Below are positions 1-11,999 of a stretch of 50,000 nt of DNA, one piece after another (the first letter of the stretch is position 1; every line of letters begins with the position of its first letter). Source of the stretch: Chrysomallon squamiferum (Eukaryota; Mollusca; Gastropoda; Neomphalida; Peltospiridae). The stretch lies in NCBI GenBank assembly GCA_012295275.1, contig CM022667.1, positions 19,293,410-19,343,409 on the forward strand. Direction: 5' to 3'. The notes under the pieces are model-generated. The model had not been told where the DNA came from. It was given only the letters and a program-made list of their open reading frames with translations, and ran no database searches. Made by a program: the position numbers and the translations under genes.

Positions 1-2
1 TT

Positions 3-1543
3 CTTGATGAATTTCTAGAATCCACAGAGGGAGACAATTCAAAAGACATTCCAGGAAAACTAGGTAACTGACAGAAAAATACTGAATAGAAAACAAAACA
101 TCTATTGTCCTCCTTCCAAAAATATTTTATTATCTTTCCTTTTCAAACATATTTTAAAACAAAATGTTTCCCATTTCAGTGTTATTTTTGTAATTATTTA
201 ACAAAGTGTAAATTTCTGAGCATCTGGGATTACTCAGTCTAGTTAAACATTTTATTAGGTAGATTTTAATCTGATAATAATTACTTCTAAAACAATGATT
301 TTGATGTAATCTGTTGCACAAACCTTTTGTGAAAAATTTCTTGTTACTGTTGCAATGGTTATTCTTATACTCACACATACAAATAAATATATAGACACAT
401 ATATGTAAACTTATGCGCGCACAGGCACACAAAACAAAACAAAACAAACAGACACACACAAACACGTGTTGTTTCTAGCACATTTTAAATCAGCAATATA
501 GCATTTTAAATATTACTATTTCATCTGTAGAACTGTCCACCATTCCAATACCTAAAGTGACTTGTCTGAATGAAGTCTGTGCAGACCAAGACAAAGAGAA
601 AGCAAACATATCCGAGATTTCAGGTACCTGGACATATTTTGACAGTAAACTCAGTTTTATGTCATCTCATGTTCAGTTTATTAGTGTGATTTGTATCATG
701 AAAGGAATTATAAAATGTAATTTTCATGTTTAGAAATTTAAATTTACACTTCAACAGCACTTTGGAGCTGACAGTAGCAATGTCAGCATATGATTATATC
801 CAATTAACATTTGTTAAAAAATATATTGTGTGTTATCTTATGTAGTTGGAAAACTTTTATATGCTGAATTAATCTTAAGGAAAATCAAAACTAGAAAATA
901 CTTATATTTATGATGACAGAAATACATGTTATTTTTTAAAACAGTGGTATATAAATAATATCTCTAATAGCATTCAATATTGTTCATGAATATCAGTTAT
1001 AATATTAAATTTTTCAGAATAATGATATGCAATATCAACTTATTTAATATTTTAAAATAATGGTATGCAGTATTCATTATATATTACTCTGGAACTAGAA
1101 AACAGTTTTAATATCTATTGTTTAATATATTAAAAACAATGATTATGCTACACATTTTGTGTTATTCAGAACTGAGAAAACACAGTACCAGTATAAGCGA
1201 GGGGACTTTCTTTGAAGATGACTATACAGCTGATTATTCAGCAGATTTCAGCATTTCTGCTTGTGTAGATGAAACAGAGGAAAACAGCAGCAGTGAGGAA
1301 ACACAGACAGTAAACAGTGATATCAAAATTGCAGAGAACTCTTTGGACAATTTGCAGAGCAACAACAAAGAAAGCCGTAATGTGGAAAGTAATAATGTTG
1401 AAAATACTAAAGCTGACGTTATTGGTGCCGAAAGCAGTAATGTTGAAAACAGTAAAGCAGAAAGCAGTATTGTTGAAAATAGGACTGTTAAAAGCAGTAA
1501 AGATGTCAGCAATAATCTTGAAAACATGACTGAAGCAAGTTAG
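3..1543 (+). CDS. 3' end of an unrecognised gene (partial, three exons)
   Basis: Three exons join in one frame: 3-63 (donor GTAACT), 531-623 (after TCATCTGTAG, donor GTACCT) and 1170-1543 (after GTTATTCAG, stop at 1541-1543). All junctions are phase 1 and a Glu codon is rebuilt at each one, which supports the model. The visible 175 or so residues are hydrophilic and acidic. They include the stretch EGTFFEDDYTADYSADF and a Ser/Asn/Glu-rich tail with imperfect ten-residue repeats of the type ESSNVENSKA at about 1370-1530. No catalytic motif or membrane segment is visible. The 5' part lies outside the window, so the protein family cannot be called. The disordered, repetitive tail suggests a C-terminal region rather than a folded domain. 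The gene model is fairly secure; the function is unknown. Confidence 0.65.
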
Positions 1544-4130
1544 TGTGAGAGGAAATCAGAGCAGGATTAGAAAATGAGAAATCATTTAGTTAACCATTTG
1601 TCTTTCCAATTGATGACAAAAATATTAATCTTCAATCCAAAATTATAAAGTTTAGTCAGACTGTATATTTATTGACTGTCTCCCTTTTTCTTGTTCTTTT
1701 CTTGGTATTTAATTTTGTAAAATCTCAAAAGTTTTCCATCGGATGACTGCTTTGTGTAAAATTTTGTTTTCCTTTTTGTGCCTTAACATAATTTTGTTGG
1801 TTGACAAAAGTTTATTGTTAATGTTTCTGAGTTTGTTTGGTGGGATTATTCACTGGAAGGACATTACTTCCATCATGATATTTTTCTTCTTTCGAGACTG
1901 AGAACAAAATGATATTATATGTATATAAATGCTGTACATGTAGTACATAAATAATTATATATAAATACTTTGTATATTATATTTGTATGTCAGTTTCATA
2001 AAAATAAATAATAATAATAAATAAAATTTATTTATAATAATGTATAATATTACATTAAATTATTCTATTGCAAAACATAAACCACCTGTTGCTTGCCTTA
2101 ATAATTGTTATGTGTTGAATTTCACAAATTTCATTCTGATTTGTTCAGTTAATTAATCAGTTAGATTTAAAAAAAAAAAAAAAAAATTTCTTAAGCACTG
2201 AAAAGTATTTTAGTTATTACAAAATAATGTAAACTGTATTAAATTGTTGATCAGATTTCCAGAACAGTTGATTGTTTCTATCTATTACATTACATACATT
2301 TTTGCAACTAGTTTATACTTCAGAATTAGAAAAAGACAAAAACATTAATATATTTTTTTTAAAGAGAACATTTTAATTTAGTTGGTATGATTATGAGTTA
2401 AGATTATAAAGAAACTTAACAGTGTGTGTGTGTGCGCATGGTATTTTAATCAAGCTATATTTATTTCTAAGAATTTCAATCTGGACGTTTACAGATATGC
2501 ACACAGTGCTATTTGAAATTTGTTACCGCTAGAATGATCTCAAATGATATCAAAGTAAAAATCATTTTGTTAAATTCAAAAATATTTTTATATGTTATGA
2601 AATGAATAAATAATTCAGGGTTTCTTTTTGTGTTTTTCATCATTTATTATTAGTGTACATGATTCATTCTGATTTTCTTTAAATAAAACAAAAATCAACA
2701 TAACAAACCACATATAATTCTGTATAAAGTATTCAAATACAAAACTTGTTTAATCGGGCCTGTAATTTGTAATGTGTTCAGTATGACAAATTGTTATCAG
2801 TGCTTGAAAAACAAAACAAATTTTAAATTTAAATTAAGTACAACAGCTTTTTAAAATAATAATTTAAACACCTAATGATCCTGTTAAAATACATTCACAA
2901 CAAGTTAATGAATATTTTTTAAATTTTTCAGCACATTTGCTATTTTTAAGTTTTATTTATGTTGTTTCATACCACTTTTAGTAATATACGAATGGCCAAA
3001 ATACATTTTGTATGCTCTAATGTCCATTTTTGTTTTCTAAACAGTTTTTTATTACTTTTTATTACTTTAAAGGATGGCATAAATTAAGCATGTATTGTAT
3101 TATTTTTGCCAGTAGAAATGGAGAAAATAAACTAAGTATACTGATGTTTTCGACCAGGAAGGTATTTTCTCACATTTCTATTACAAAATTACATAAAAAG
3201 CTTGTCATTCTTACATATAATTCAGTATTTAGATTATTATTTAAGTAAAGGATAAATTCACAATACTTTATTTTATCATTCAGCGCTACTACACAATTAA
3301 AAGTCATGATGAACATTATTTATTTAATCTTCATATTTTGACTACAAATGTACAATGCAGGCCTGAACAACATAACTAATCAATTAACTTACGCTAGGTG
3401 TATAAAATAATATGAAAGACTTTGAGAAATTTTTAAATATTATATAAGCATATATAATTCTAAATACTATAAAATACTAGTATATTACATTAACAGTATA
3501 TTAATGATAATTATTGTTATATAGTTTATAATAAAATATAAACAATTCATTTAGTTTATTTAATGTTGTTTTCGTACTTTAACCATTTAAACTACAGAGT
3601 GGCTAGATTTCCAGTTGCCACTCTTCTGAAGTGTTTGATTCCAGTTAATTCTATCTTTTAATTTTTTCAATTTTTAATAATGAATGGAACATCATGATGA
3701 TTTTTGCTGTCATCTGAACAAATAAAAATTGCTGATATTCTGCTCTGCATGGACATTTTTTTCTATATGTTAGCATTTTCAATGATGAGCAATTTCTTCA
3801 TTCTGATGAAGCATTGAATATAATTCTGTCTGTGTGAGCTGATTATAAAAATTATAATGAAATCACTTTCAGTATCACAGAAACAACATATTAAACATTC
3901 TAAAGGTTCGTTATTACTATGAAATATCAATAATTTATAATTCACTGATTTATTTTTCCAAATTATTTTTGATTATCATGATAATTAGTTATTTGTTCTG
4001 TCTCTCATAACAGTGTTTCTATGCAACAGCTGGTATAAATCTTGCCACATTGACCATGTATTTTAATTTTGTATCAAAATAAAAAAGGTATGTATTTATC
4101 TATAAACACCAGAAAACATTTTCACGACCA
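1544..4130. other. AT-rich intergenic stretch
   Basis: This holds the 3' untranslated region of the first gene on the plus strand and, near its right end, that of FBXO31 on the minus strand. A minus-strand AATAAA lies at 3949-3954, about 180 bases past the FBXO31 stop, and is its probable polyadenylation signal. Between them I see only AT-rich sequence with an A tract at 2169-2186 and stop-rich frames. Confidence 0.6.
2003..2027 (+). terminator. polyadenylation signals of the first gene
   Basis: Overlapping AATAAA hexamers occur at 2003-2008, 2018-2023 and 2022-2027, about 460-480 bases after the stop codon at 1543. They lie in an AT-rich 3' flank, so some may be chance matches. Confidence 0.4.
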
Positions 4131-4775
4131 TCAAGACCACAAGTCTTCGGAGATTCGAGAGTACATACTAAAAGAGCGAAGTTTGAGCCAGAGAAAACCA
4201 AACATGTTTTCATTGAACACCACCCAATGCCCTGGGGTCAAACTGGGGTCACTGAACCCATGACCAGCTATCTGACCTTTGGCATGGAATCTGAAATGAC
4301 AGGTAACGTTCATATTAATTAAATTATGGAAACAAGGTAGTAATCTCTTATATTAATTACTTGATATCATTAACATACAAGCAGACACAGACTGATTTCA
4401 CTGTTTACCTGGCTCGGCAAGTTCTAGGTGCGTTCTGAAATCTATCCAAACAGTCAGCGGGTACAACAAAAGGCTGCTGTCGTAGCTGCTGTATATCGGT
4501 GTCTGGTGGAAGTTCTGGAATGTCTATTTGCTCCAACAAGTGGACGCTGTGTTGCTGTTCGTCTGTCAGCATGATGGGCTGAGCAAGGTCAACCTGAAAA
4601 CTGACCTGTGTCGCTGGGACATTCGGGTCTCCCTGAACAAACACACAAACATTCTTCAGTACACCATAACAACACCAGCAAAAATTACACACAGTTCTAA
4701 AATACAAGTGTGTATAACCATACCTTTTATCCAACCTTTCTGTTTATTAGATATTAAACCAACACTATTCACTGG

Positions 4776-4810
<35 letters not shown>

Positions 4811-7557
4811 TGAAGATAGAGGGAGAAAGAGAGACAAAGTAAGAGCAGATAGACAGACAGACAGACAGAAAGATAGATGTTCATAATCTATCACAAGTAT
4901 AAATATAAAGTTCTGACATTATTTTGTACATTTGAGTACGTGTATTGTTCTGCATGTGTTCCACCCATTATTTTGTACATATGTCTGTATACCATGTGCT
5001 TGTTGTATAGTTTTATAATTCTTGAAAAATTTAATGTAACAAAATTACTGTTATTTTGATTCCTTTCACACCCTTGCCATCGTCGCTGTACTTGAGCTGA
5101 ATAATCTCGATTCCGTGACCTCCGTACGTGCCCTTGAACAGACCTGGTTCAATGACAGCAGAACAGTGAGGTGACCTCGTGATTCGGGTCATCGGATAAT
5201 TACATCTGTAAATGTCTAAACATCTTAGTGTTTATACATAAATACACATACATGTGTACATACATACAGAAATATTTATACATCTATACATGCATTTACA
5301 AAATACATAAAGAAAAAGAAAGAAAGAAAAATTAATTAATTAATTAATGAAGCAAAATGAAATGAAACAAACGAATAAAATAAAAATATATATATAAAAA
5401 TAAAAACAAAATAAAATAAAAATAAAATATTATAAATTTAAAAATTTAAAAATATAAAAAATAAAATAAAATAAAATAAAATAAAATAAAATAAAATAAA
5501 ATAATTAATATAATTATTAAAAAAAGAAACAGACAAATTTAGAATATCAGAACATTTAAGGAAAAACTTACTTAACTGAGGTAACAATAATGAGTGAATA
5601 GACAAATAAATTAATTCTAACTGATCTTCTTCAGCCTAAGTGAGTTTGATATGAGATATTTTATGTATTAAACCAGGTTATCACAACACAAGATTGTGTA
5701 TTTCACCGTACTAAGTTTTACTGTTTCACCCGGAATTGTTAAGTGAGAGATTTACCCTAACTGGGTTGTTGTGAGGAATTTCATGAGCAGAAGTTCTTGC
5801 CCATGGATAAAGAATTCATCAGGAGGTCTGCCAGTCTCTTCAATCAGCCACTCTTCAAACTCCTGCACAAACAAACAAAGAAAAAACTTTATTTGCCTGA
5901 CATTTTGTGCATAGTTGTCAACTACACAGCTGAAAATTAATTTAAAAAACAGTACGGCAAACAGTCATATTCATTTTCTTTATAAATTACCTGTAACTGT
6001 GTAGCAATTAAAACTGAACATTCAAATATCTGATTAAATATGATCAGTGGAGATTATAAAAATAATTTTTAGACTGAACAATTATGATTTTTAGATTTTT
6101 TCTAAACTGTTATCTTACTGTTGTATTTTTATTTGGCTTAAAAAAATGTGTCTGAATGTGTGATTTGTGATTACTGTTTATCTGAATTCAATGAGTAAAA
6201 CTATACATATATATATTTTCACTTTTATTTATTTATTTATTTTATTTGTTTTTTTGTTTTTTTATTTATGCCAAAATTTTTTGATGCTTACTATTTTATG
6301 CCAACTGAAATATTTATACTGGTCTAACAAAGAAATGCACTTTTAAAAGATTTAGTATTTTATCAACACTTTACCCACCCTTTGTTTTCCTTGTGGGTGC
6401 TGATGGTGTTCAGTCTCTACACACCTAAACAACAGTCTGTCATCTTTGTCCTGAAAAGAAACCAGTAAAAACAATTCTAGAACAAAGTAACTGTTGTCTG
6501 GGCATTCATCTTAAAGTTTAAAATATTATGGCTAAGAATATTTACTGTCAAAAATTATCAAGTATCTTAAATAAATTTCTGTAATGACTTGAGAAAAGGA
6601 TATCTGCTGTTTCTATGCTATGGATTTCTAGTCAGTTAGTTGCTAGGGTTATTTTATATGCACCTTTACATATGCAGGACAGTACATTCCAAGACCTTCC
6701 AATAACGTGTCCACAAAACACCCAGTCAAAACACACTGACCTAGGGCTGCATTTTAACAATGAGCTAGAATATGTTATAAGCTAACAGTGTTATTTTTAA
6801 CATCTGAAGACTATGTATAAACAATTGTACCTCAATATATCAAATACATAAATCATAATAAAATTTATTAGCTGTTTTCTCAAAAAATGTTGTCATTATT
6901 CCTTCCACGTGTAATTTGAAAAGAAAATCAGAATGCACAATTCTCTAAATTCCAGCTAACGAAGCATGTGTGATTACTATCCACAAATTAAGTTCACAGT
7001 GTTGTCAGATGTTACAAATTTATCTTACCCACTGAAGAATTCCTTTATGTGGCTCACTGTAACCTTTATGACAGAAGATTTCCACATCCTCCTGATCCTG
7101 AGTGAACTGAATGGTAAACAGAGTTTTAACACGAAGTGGGTCAGTCACACCAGGAGCCACAGGTGCCAGGTACTCTCTTCCAATTATCCTCCCCTCATCA
7201 AACTGCAACAGCAACAACAACAATGACAATAATAACAAAAACAATAACAGTCAAAATATTAAAAATGAAAGTAGTAAGCTAAGTAACAGAAGTAGAAATT
7301 ATAGTAGTTAGAGTAACAATAGTTGCTGTTGTTGTATTAGTAGAAGTGATAATTGTTGTGTAGTGGTAGTGATAGTAGCAGCAGCAGAAGCAGGAGCATG
7401 AGAACTAATAGTAGAAGCAATTATATTAAAAGTAATTATATTAAAAGTAATAATAAAATAAAAAGACATATTTTTGAAAAATTCAGAAACTCACATACAT
7501 AAATGTGATAAAACTTATCAATCAATAAAAAAAAAAAATAATAATAATAACAATAAC

Positions 7558-7606
<49 letters not shown>

Positions 7607-8706
7607 TGCAAACTTGAATTTTTCTTGAAACAAAAGGTCAGCCATGTTTCTAATTTCTCTAATGACAACACACAAACCTGAATGTGAACGAGACCACCGT
7701 AATGACTTATTGCTGCTTGCCACAGCCCCACAGTTCTTCCATATTTGTATAAAACTGAAACACAACATCAGAGGTACTACAGAAAATAGATAAAATAACT
7801 TTAAAACAATAATGCCAAACATACACTCACACTCATTCCACTATAAATATTGACAAATACAGTGACGTATATTTAGAAACTAACATACAATAAAACTTTG
7901 GTTTTTTAACTATTTGAGAATTAAAATGTCTTGCCTCCATTCAAACTCCAGTTATGTATTGGCATGTTATTAAAAGTTCACTCTTTATTTCTTCTCTTTT
8001 AAATTATTTATCACTAAAATATAAAAGCAATTAGATATATTATTATAAGGAACTGGTTATTTCTGATATTTTTATACATGAAGAATTTAAAATGGTTAAT
8101 GTAAATGTTTTTACAAATGCAAACTTTAAGACATCTTTACAGTTACTTTCTAAAATATCTCTATTTGTTCATATTTAATTATGATCAGCATTCTTAATCT
8201 TATATACATCATATATATTTCATTTCATACACAAACAAACTTGCATGCAATTGCAAATATGGTAAATTCTTAAAAGGCAATTAATTTACCTTTTGCATAC
8301 AAATCTTTGTATGTTGCATTCCATCCTTCAGAATTTGTAAAATTGAAATCTAAAAGTAAAATAAATATTACAACAACATTAGAAATGAACAAATACATTT
8401 GTGCTGAGTAACCCTTAACATTTATACCATATTAGTGCATTTGTAACAAATTTATAATAATTATAGAAAGTTACCAGTGGGAACAAATACGTTATCAACC
8501 ATTGGATCCAAGATTTTCATACTGATGATCATAGTTCAGATATTTCCAAAGTGACTAAAGGCAATTTTATAAAACTGTGTATGTATGTATGTCTTTGTGT
8601 GTCTGTATGTGTATGTATGTGTGATTCTCATCATACTGATAATCAATCTATTGTTGTCCTGTTCCTGTTATAACTGATTTACTGTACAGATTTAAAAAAA
8701 CAATTT

Positions 8707-8740
<34 letters not shown>

Positions 8741-9135
8741 TATATATATATTTTGATTTTTTATCAGACTACTGTATATAATGCGTGACGTGTTTTATAA
8801 TAATAATAATGATGAAATCACAACATACTCGTTGATATTTTTATTTATATAAAAGTGACGGAAGTTAAGATTTGGTTGGAAAAAAAAATTAAAAGGAAAA
8901 AAAAAAAAGATTTACATTTTTAATTTTATAATAAAGGTTAAGGTTAGTTACAGAAGAAGAAAAAACATTGCAGTTTACCTTCTCGACAGCGTTGTTGCCA
9001 TAATGAATCTTGAAACGCTATTTCCCGAAATATTCTGCATGTTAGACAGACATTTGTTAGATCTTCAGATGGAAGAAAAGATAAGACATGCGTAATAATT
9101 TCTGGTGGAAGTTCTGTCAAACTGTTTCGTATCAT
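4131..9135 (-). CDS. FBXO31: F-box only protein 31 (SCF ubiquitin ligase substrate receptor)
   Basis: Nine exons, in order of transcription: 8979-9135, 8290-8349, 7678-7754, 7029-7202, 6379-6450, 5756-5862, 5049-5205, 4409-4632 and 4131-4290. They total 1188 nt (395 residues plus stop) and all phases match. The first exon encodes the F-box (TELPPEIITHVLSFLPSEDL, then LTCRIFREIAFQDSLWQQRC), which binds SKP1. Later exons carry FBXO31 hallmarks: GLWQAAISHYGGLVHIQ, then GLFKGTYGGHGIEIIQL, KITGDPNVPA, and the C-terminal stretch GQIAGHGFSDPSLTPG with FGFLWLKLRSFSMYSR. In vertebrates FBXO31 is a nuclear and cytoplasmic SCF receptor tied to cyclin D1 turnover after DNA damage, and it has been reported to read C-terminal amides. 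This copy is shorter than the human protein (about 539 residues): it has almost no N-terminal extension, a shorter linker, and a tail that stops soon after SFSMYSR. The start is the first ATG before the F-box. Confidence 0.93.
5461..5503. repeat. (ATAAA)n microsatellite
   Basis: About eight pentanucleotide units in an FBXO31 intron, within a broader A-rich run from about 5300. A (TA)n run at 4779-4806 and a (GACA)n run at about 4851-4868 lie in the next intron. Confidence 0.85.
7538..7606. repeat. (AAT)n microsatellite in an FBXO31 intron
   Basis: About 23 trinucleotide units with two AAC interruptions near the left end. It lies in the intron between the third and fourth coding exons. Long poly-Ile or poly-Tyr reading frames across it are artefacts. 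Confidence 0.9.
8707..8751. repeat. compound (TA)n-(CA)n-(TA)n repeat
   Basis: A (CA)n core flanked on both sides by (TA)n, in the first intron of FBXO31. Confidence 0.85.
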
Positions 9136-11330
9136 AACGACATCATAAGGAAGATAACTCTAATATATTATTTATTTTATTGTTTTTAGAAAGCGAAAGA
9201 GAGTTGACTCGGATGTTATGAGGTTTCTCCATCTAGTTAGCTATTTCTCTTGTACACACGAACATTTTACTAAAGCTGTAACAGAGAAAGCTTTTTTTTC
9301 GTGTGTGTGTATGAGGCAAATTTATTTTAACTAAGTTCAGAGTTATTGTGAATTTTCCCTTTCCTGTTTGAGTGTTTCTTAAATAATTTAAAATAAATTT
9401 AATTTGTAATAAATGAAAAAAAATAACCAGTTGTTTCAATATTCATATATATATATATATATAATGGATTTTTTCTTTTTTTATTGCATTCAAAAGTCAT
9501 TCATAAATATTATTATAAAATAGTGTTAAAAATAAAATTTATATATATATACATACACACACACAAAGTTAATTATAATTGTTTTTCAGGGGGATTTGTT
9601 GTTTTGTTTTTTTTATTACTATTCTTTGTTATTTCTTTCTGCACCTGGTTTTTATGAGCAAGGCTTCAGAGATACTCAACAGCATCCCTTTTTCCATATC
9701 TAAGAAAACTTTTGTGTATTCTTCTACCAAAATCTGTTTTATGTAATTATTTTTTATTTTTCAGTTATCTACAGTGGTTAATGCATAGCTAGTAATATGC
9801 ATTGTGTACATCCACCATTCTGTAGTTTATGCATGTATGACCTATCTGTTAATTTTACATGAATGCACTTAGTGTTAAAATCTTTTTGAATTATTGTTTA
9901 TGGTCATGAATCCAAGTTTATGGTTAATTTTCTGATATAGATTCTGAATTTTATGGATATAACAGACCTTCAAGACAGAGATAATCACTCAAACACTACA
10001 AACTGGAAAAGGAAAACATATTACTAAGCCGTATTATTATTATTTTTTTAAAAACCAGAAGAAAAGCTACTAGAAAATTACCTTCTGTTTTTATCCGAAT
10101 CACTAAGGAAGATTCCTTTGCATAGTGTTGGTCAAACATGCTAATTCACAGGCAAAAATCACTAAACATTTACAATTACTATTCACTCTCTGTTATTCTA
10201 ACCTATTCACAATGCAACTCTCCAGTGTTTATCTGAACCAACTCATTTAGCGTCTCTGTCTCTATCTGTCTTTCCCTCTCTCTGGCGGTCAGTCTGATGT
10301 TGTTAATTCTTGGATGATACCAAATAACTATGATGAATCCCCCCCCCACCATAAAATAACATATTAATCAAACACAGCAACATCATGACAAGAATGTGGC
10401 AAAAACAGTAAACACAAATGCTTCATTTTATGTCTTTAATCATTTCTGTGACATAAAATATACAGTTAATTTTCAAATCTATCATCTGTTAATATTAAAA
10501 ACACACAACAAAACAAAAAACAAAAAAACATTTTGGGCACTAAATTCTTAAACAAACCAAAATTAATCATTCTGAATATTGCAGAGGTTGCCATCTATGA
10601 ATACCTTAATTTTCTAGAAAAACTCAAGAAAATAAATCAATTTGTGACATAATTGTACAGTTTTGTGAAAGATTTTGTATCCTTATATGAACAATTTTTC
10701 TGTCATTAATTTTTATTTTGATAAAACAGGCATGTCATTACTGATATGACACCAAATATAATTCTCCACTGTTTTTAAATAAACTTTAAAATTAAAAAAA
10801 ACCAAAAACATCCTATTAATTTAATAAGTTCAAAATTTCAAATATTAGCAGAAATATTAACTTGACTAGTTTATTTATTTTATTTTTATTATTCATTGTT
10901 GAGGCTCTGTTTGGATTACAAAACACTGTTTCCTTTACTATATGAACATACATTTCCACAACTGTGTTAAATTTGCTAATAAACAGTAGTTATTTCAGTT
11001 TAGTTTGTGCGTATGATATTGATAGAGTGAGCTGAAATTGTATATGATGTACTGGGTATCCTTGCTTGTCTCCACACTTCTCATTATTCAGCAATAGACT
11101 GATACAATTTCAACAGGCTCATGTGTTTATAAAATAACAGGTTTAAACATGCCAATGTGGCCAACAGTCCACACACTCGGGTTGCATTTCTGGATTATTA
11201 GATACTTTAGTATATTAAATAATAATTTAGCTGCACAGGTACCAAGCAAACTCTGCTATTTAACTCTCCACTGATGATTACTGCGTAGTCTAATCTATTC
11301 ATACTTTCAGTCCTTTTAAAAAATAAAACC
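9136..11330. other. intergenic, FBXO31 upstream and MPV17L2 downstream flank
   Basis: No open frame with coding character was seen. It contains the FBXO31 promoter side (near 9136-9400, no clear core element), (TA)n runs at about 9447-9462 and 9540-9552, a C run at about 10341-10348, and a minus-strand AATAAA at 10870-10875 that may serve the MPV17L2-type gene. Confidence 0.6.
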
Positions 11331-11999
11331 TTAAGAATCGCGAACCGGCCATCTAATTGAATAATGTCCGTGGAATTCTCTGTCTAATAATGGGTCGTAT
11401 TCTTCTTCGTCAGGATTACTAGTGTGGTACCGAACATAAGACCAGTACACATCAAAACACAGTGACACCATGCTGTCATATAACACGCGAAATTTAGTCG
11501 GAAGAAAGTAAAAGTTGATGAGCTGGGCAGGTGGCCAGACTATCCATTCTGCTGTGTATAACACCCGTCCTTTGTGTAATGTGTCCGACTTTATTTTTGT
11601 CCATGAGGCTCCTTCCAGCAGATTCAGAGTAACAAGAAAGATGCCAATATAGATAGGTGAACAAATTAACTGATCGAGAAGCAGTTTCTTAGCAAGAACA
11701 GACAACGTCCTTCCAGGATACCACTTGTCTAAGAACAAGTACCAGTAGTGGACAAAGGGTCCGATCAGAAAACCTGTAAAACCGATGTGCTTTGTACGAG
11801 TCTTGTTCCAGGATTCCATGTTCTTTCTGTTGATCTGGTACTGCTGCTCAAGCATGTCCCCTGCAATGGACAAACTGACGGAGATTCCGGTATTTGTGTA
11901 GAGAAGAAAACGTTTTGAGAACAGCTGCCTGGTGCATGCACTAGCAGCACGTGGAATAGGTCGTGCTACTTTAATTAACAAAGCCTTTGCCATTCCCAT
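11331..11999 (-). CDS. MPV17L2: Mpv17/PMP22 family protein, MPV17L2 type
   Basis: A single uninterrupted frame of 222 residues. The family core is clear: SIAGDMLEQQ in the first membrane segment, GPFVHYWYLFLDKWYPGR, a DQLICSPIYIGIF membrane segment, and the C-terminal signature WIVWPPAQLINFYFLPTKFR, then VLYDSMVSLCFDVYWSY. GPFVHYWYLFLD and the WPPAQ-INF-P-FRV pattern fit MPV17L2 better than MPV17 or PXMP2. The N-terminus is basic and lacks acidic residues (KALLIKVARPIPRAASACTR), as expected of a mitochondrial inner-membrane protein. Vertebrate MPV17L2 is linked to mitoribosome assembly. The length is close to the vertebrate protein (about 206). The start is the first ATG at 11997-11999; a second ATG two codons on is also possible. 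Unlike its neighbours, it has no intron in the coding region. Confidence 0.9.
   Translation of the reverse strand: MGMAKALLIKVARPIPRAASACTRQLFSKRFLLYTNTGISVSLSIAGDMLEQQYQINRKNMESWNKTRTKHIGFTGFLIGPFVHYWYLFLDKWYPGRTLSVLAKKLLLDQLICSPIYIGIFLVTLNLLEGASWTKIKSDTLHKGRVLYTAEWIVWPPAQLINFYFLPTKFRVLYDSMVSLCFDVYWSYVRYHTSNPDEEEYDPLLDREFHGHYSIRWPVRDS

Noticed and set aside
1234-1527. Minus-strand open frame rich in Leu and Ser
   Set aside because: It is the antisense shadow of the repetitive terminal exon at 1170-1543 and has no splice or start support.
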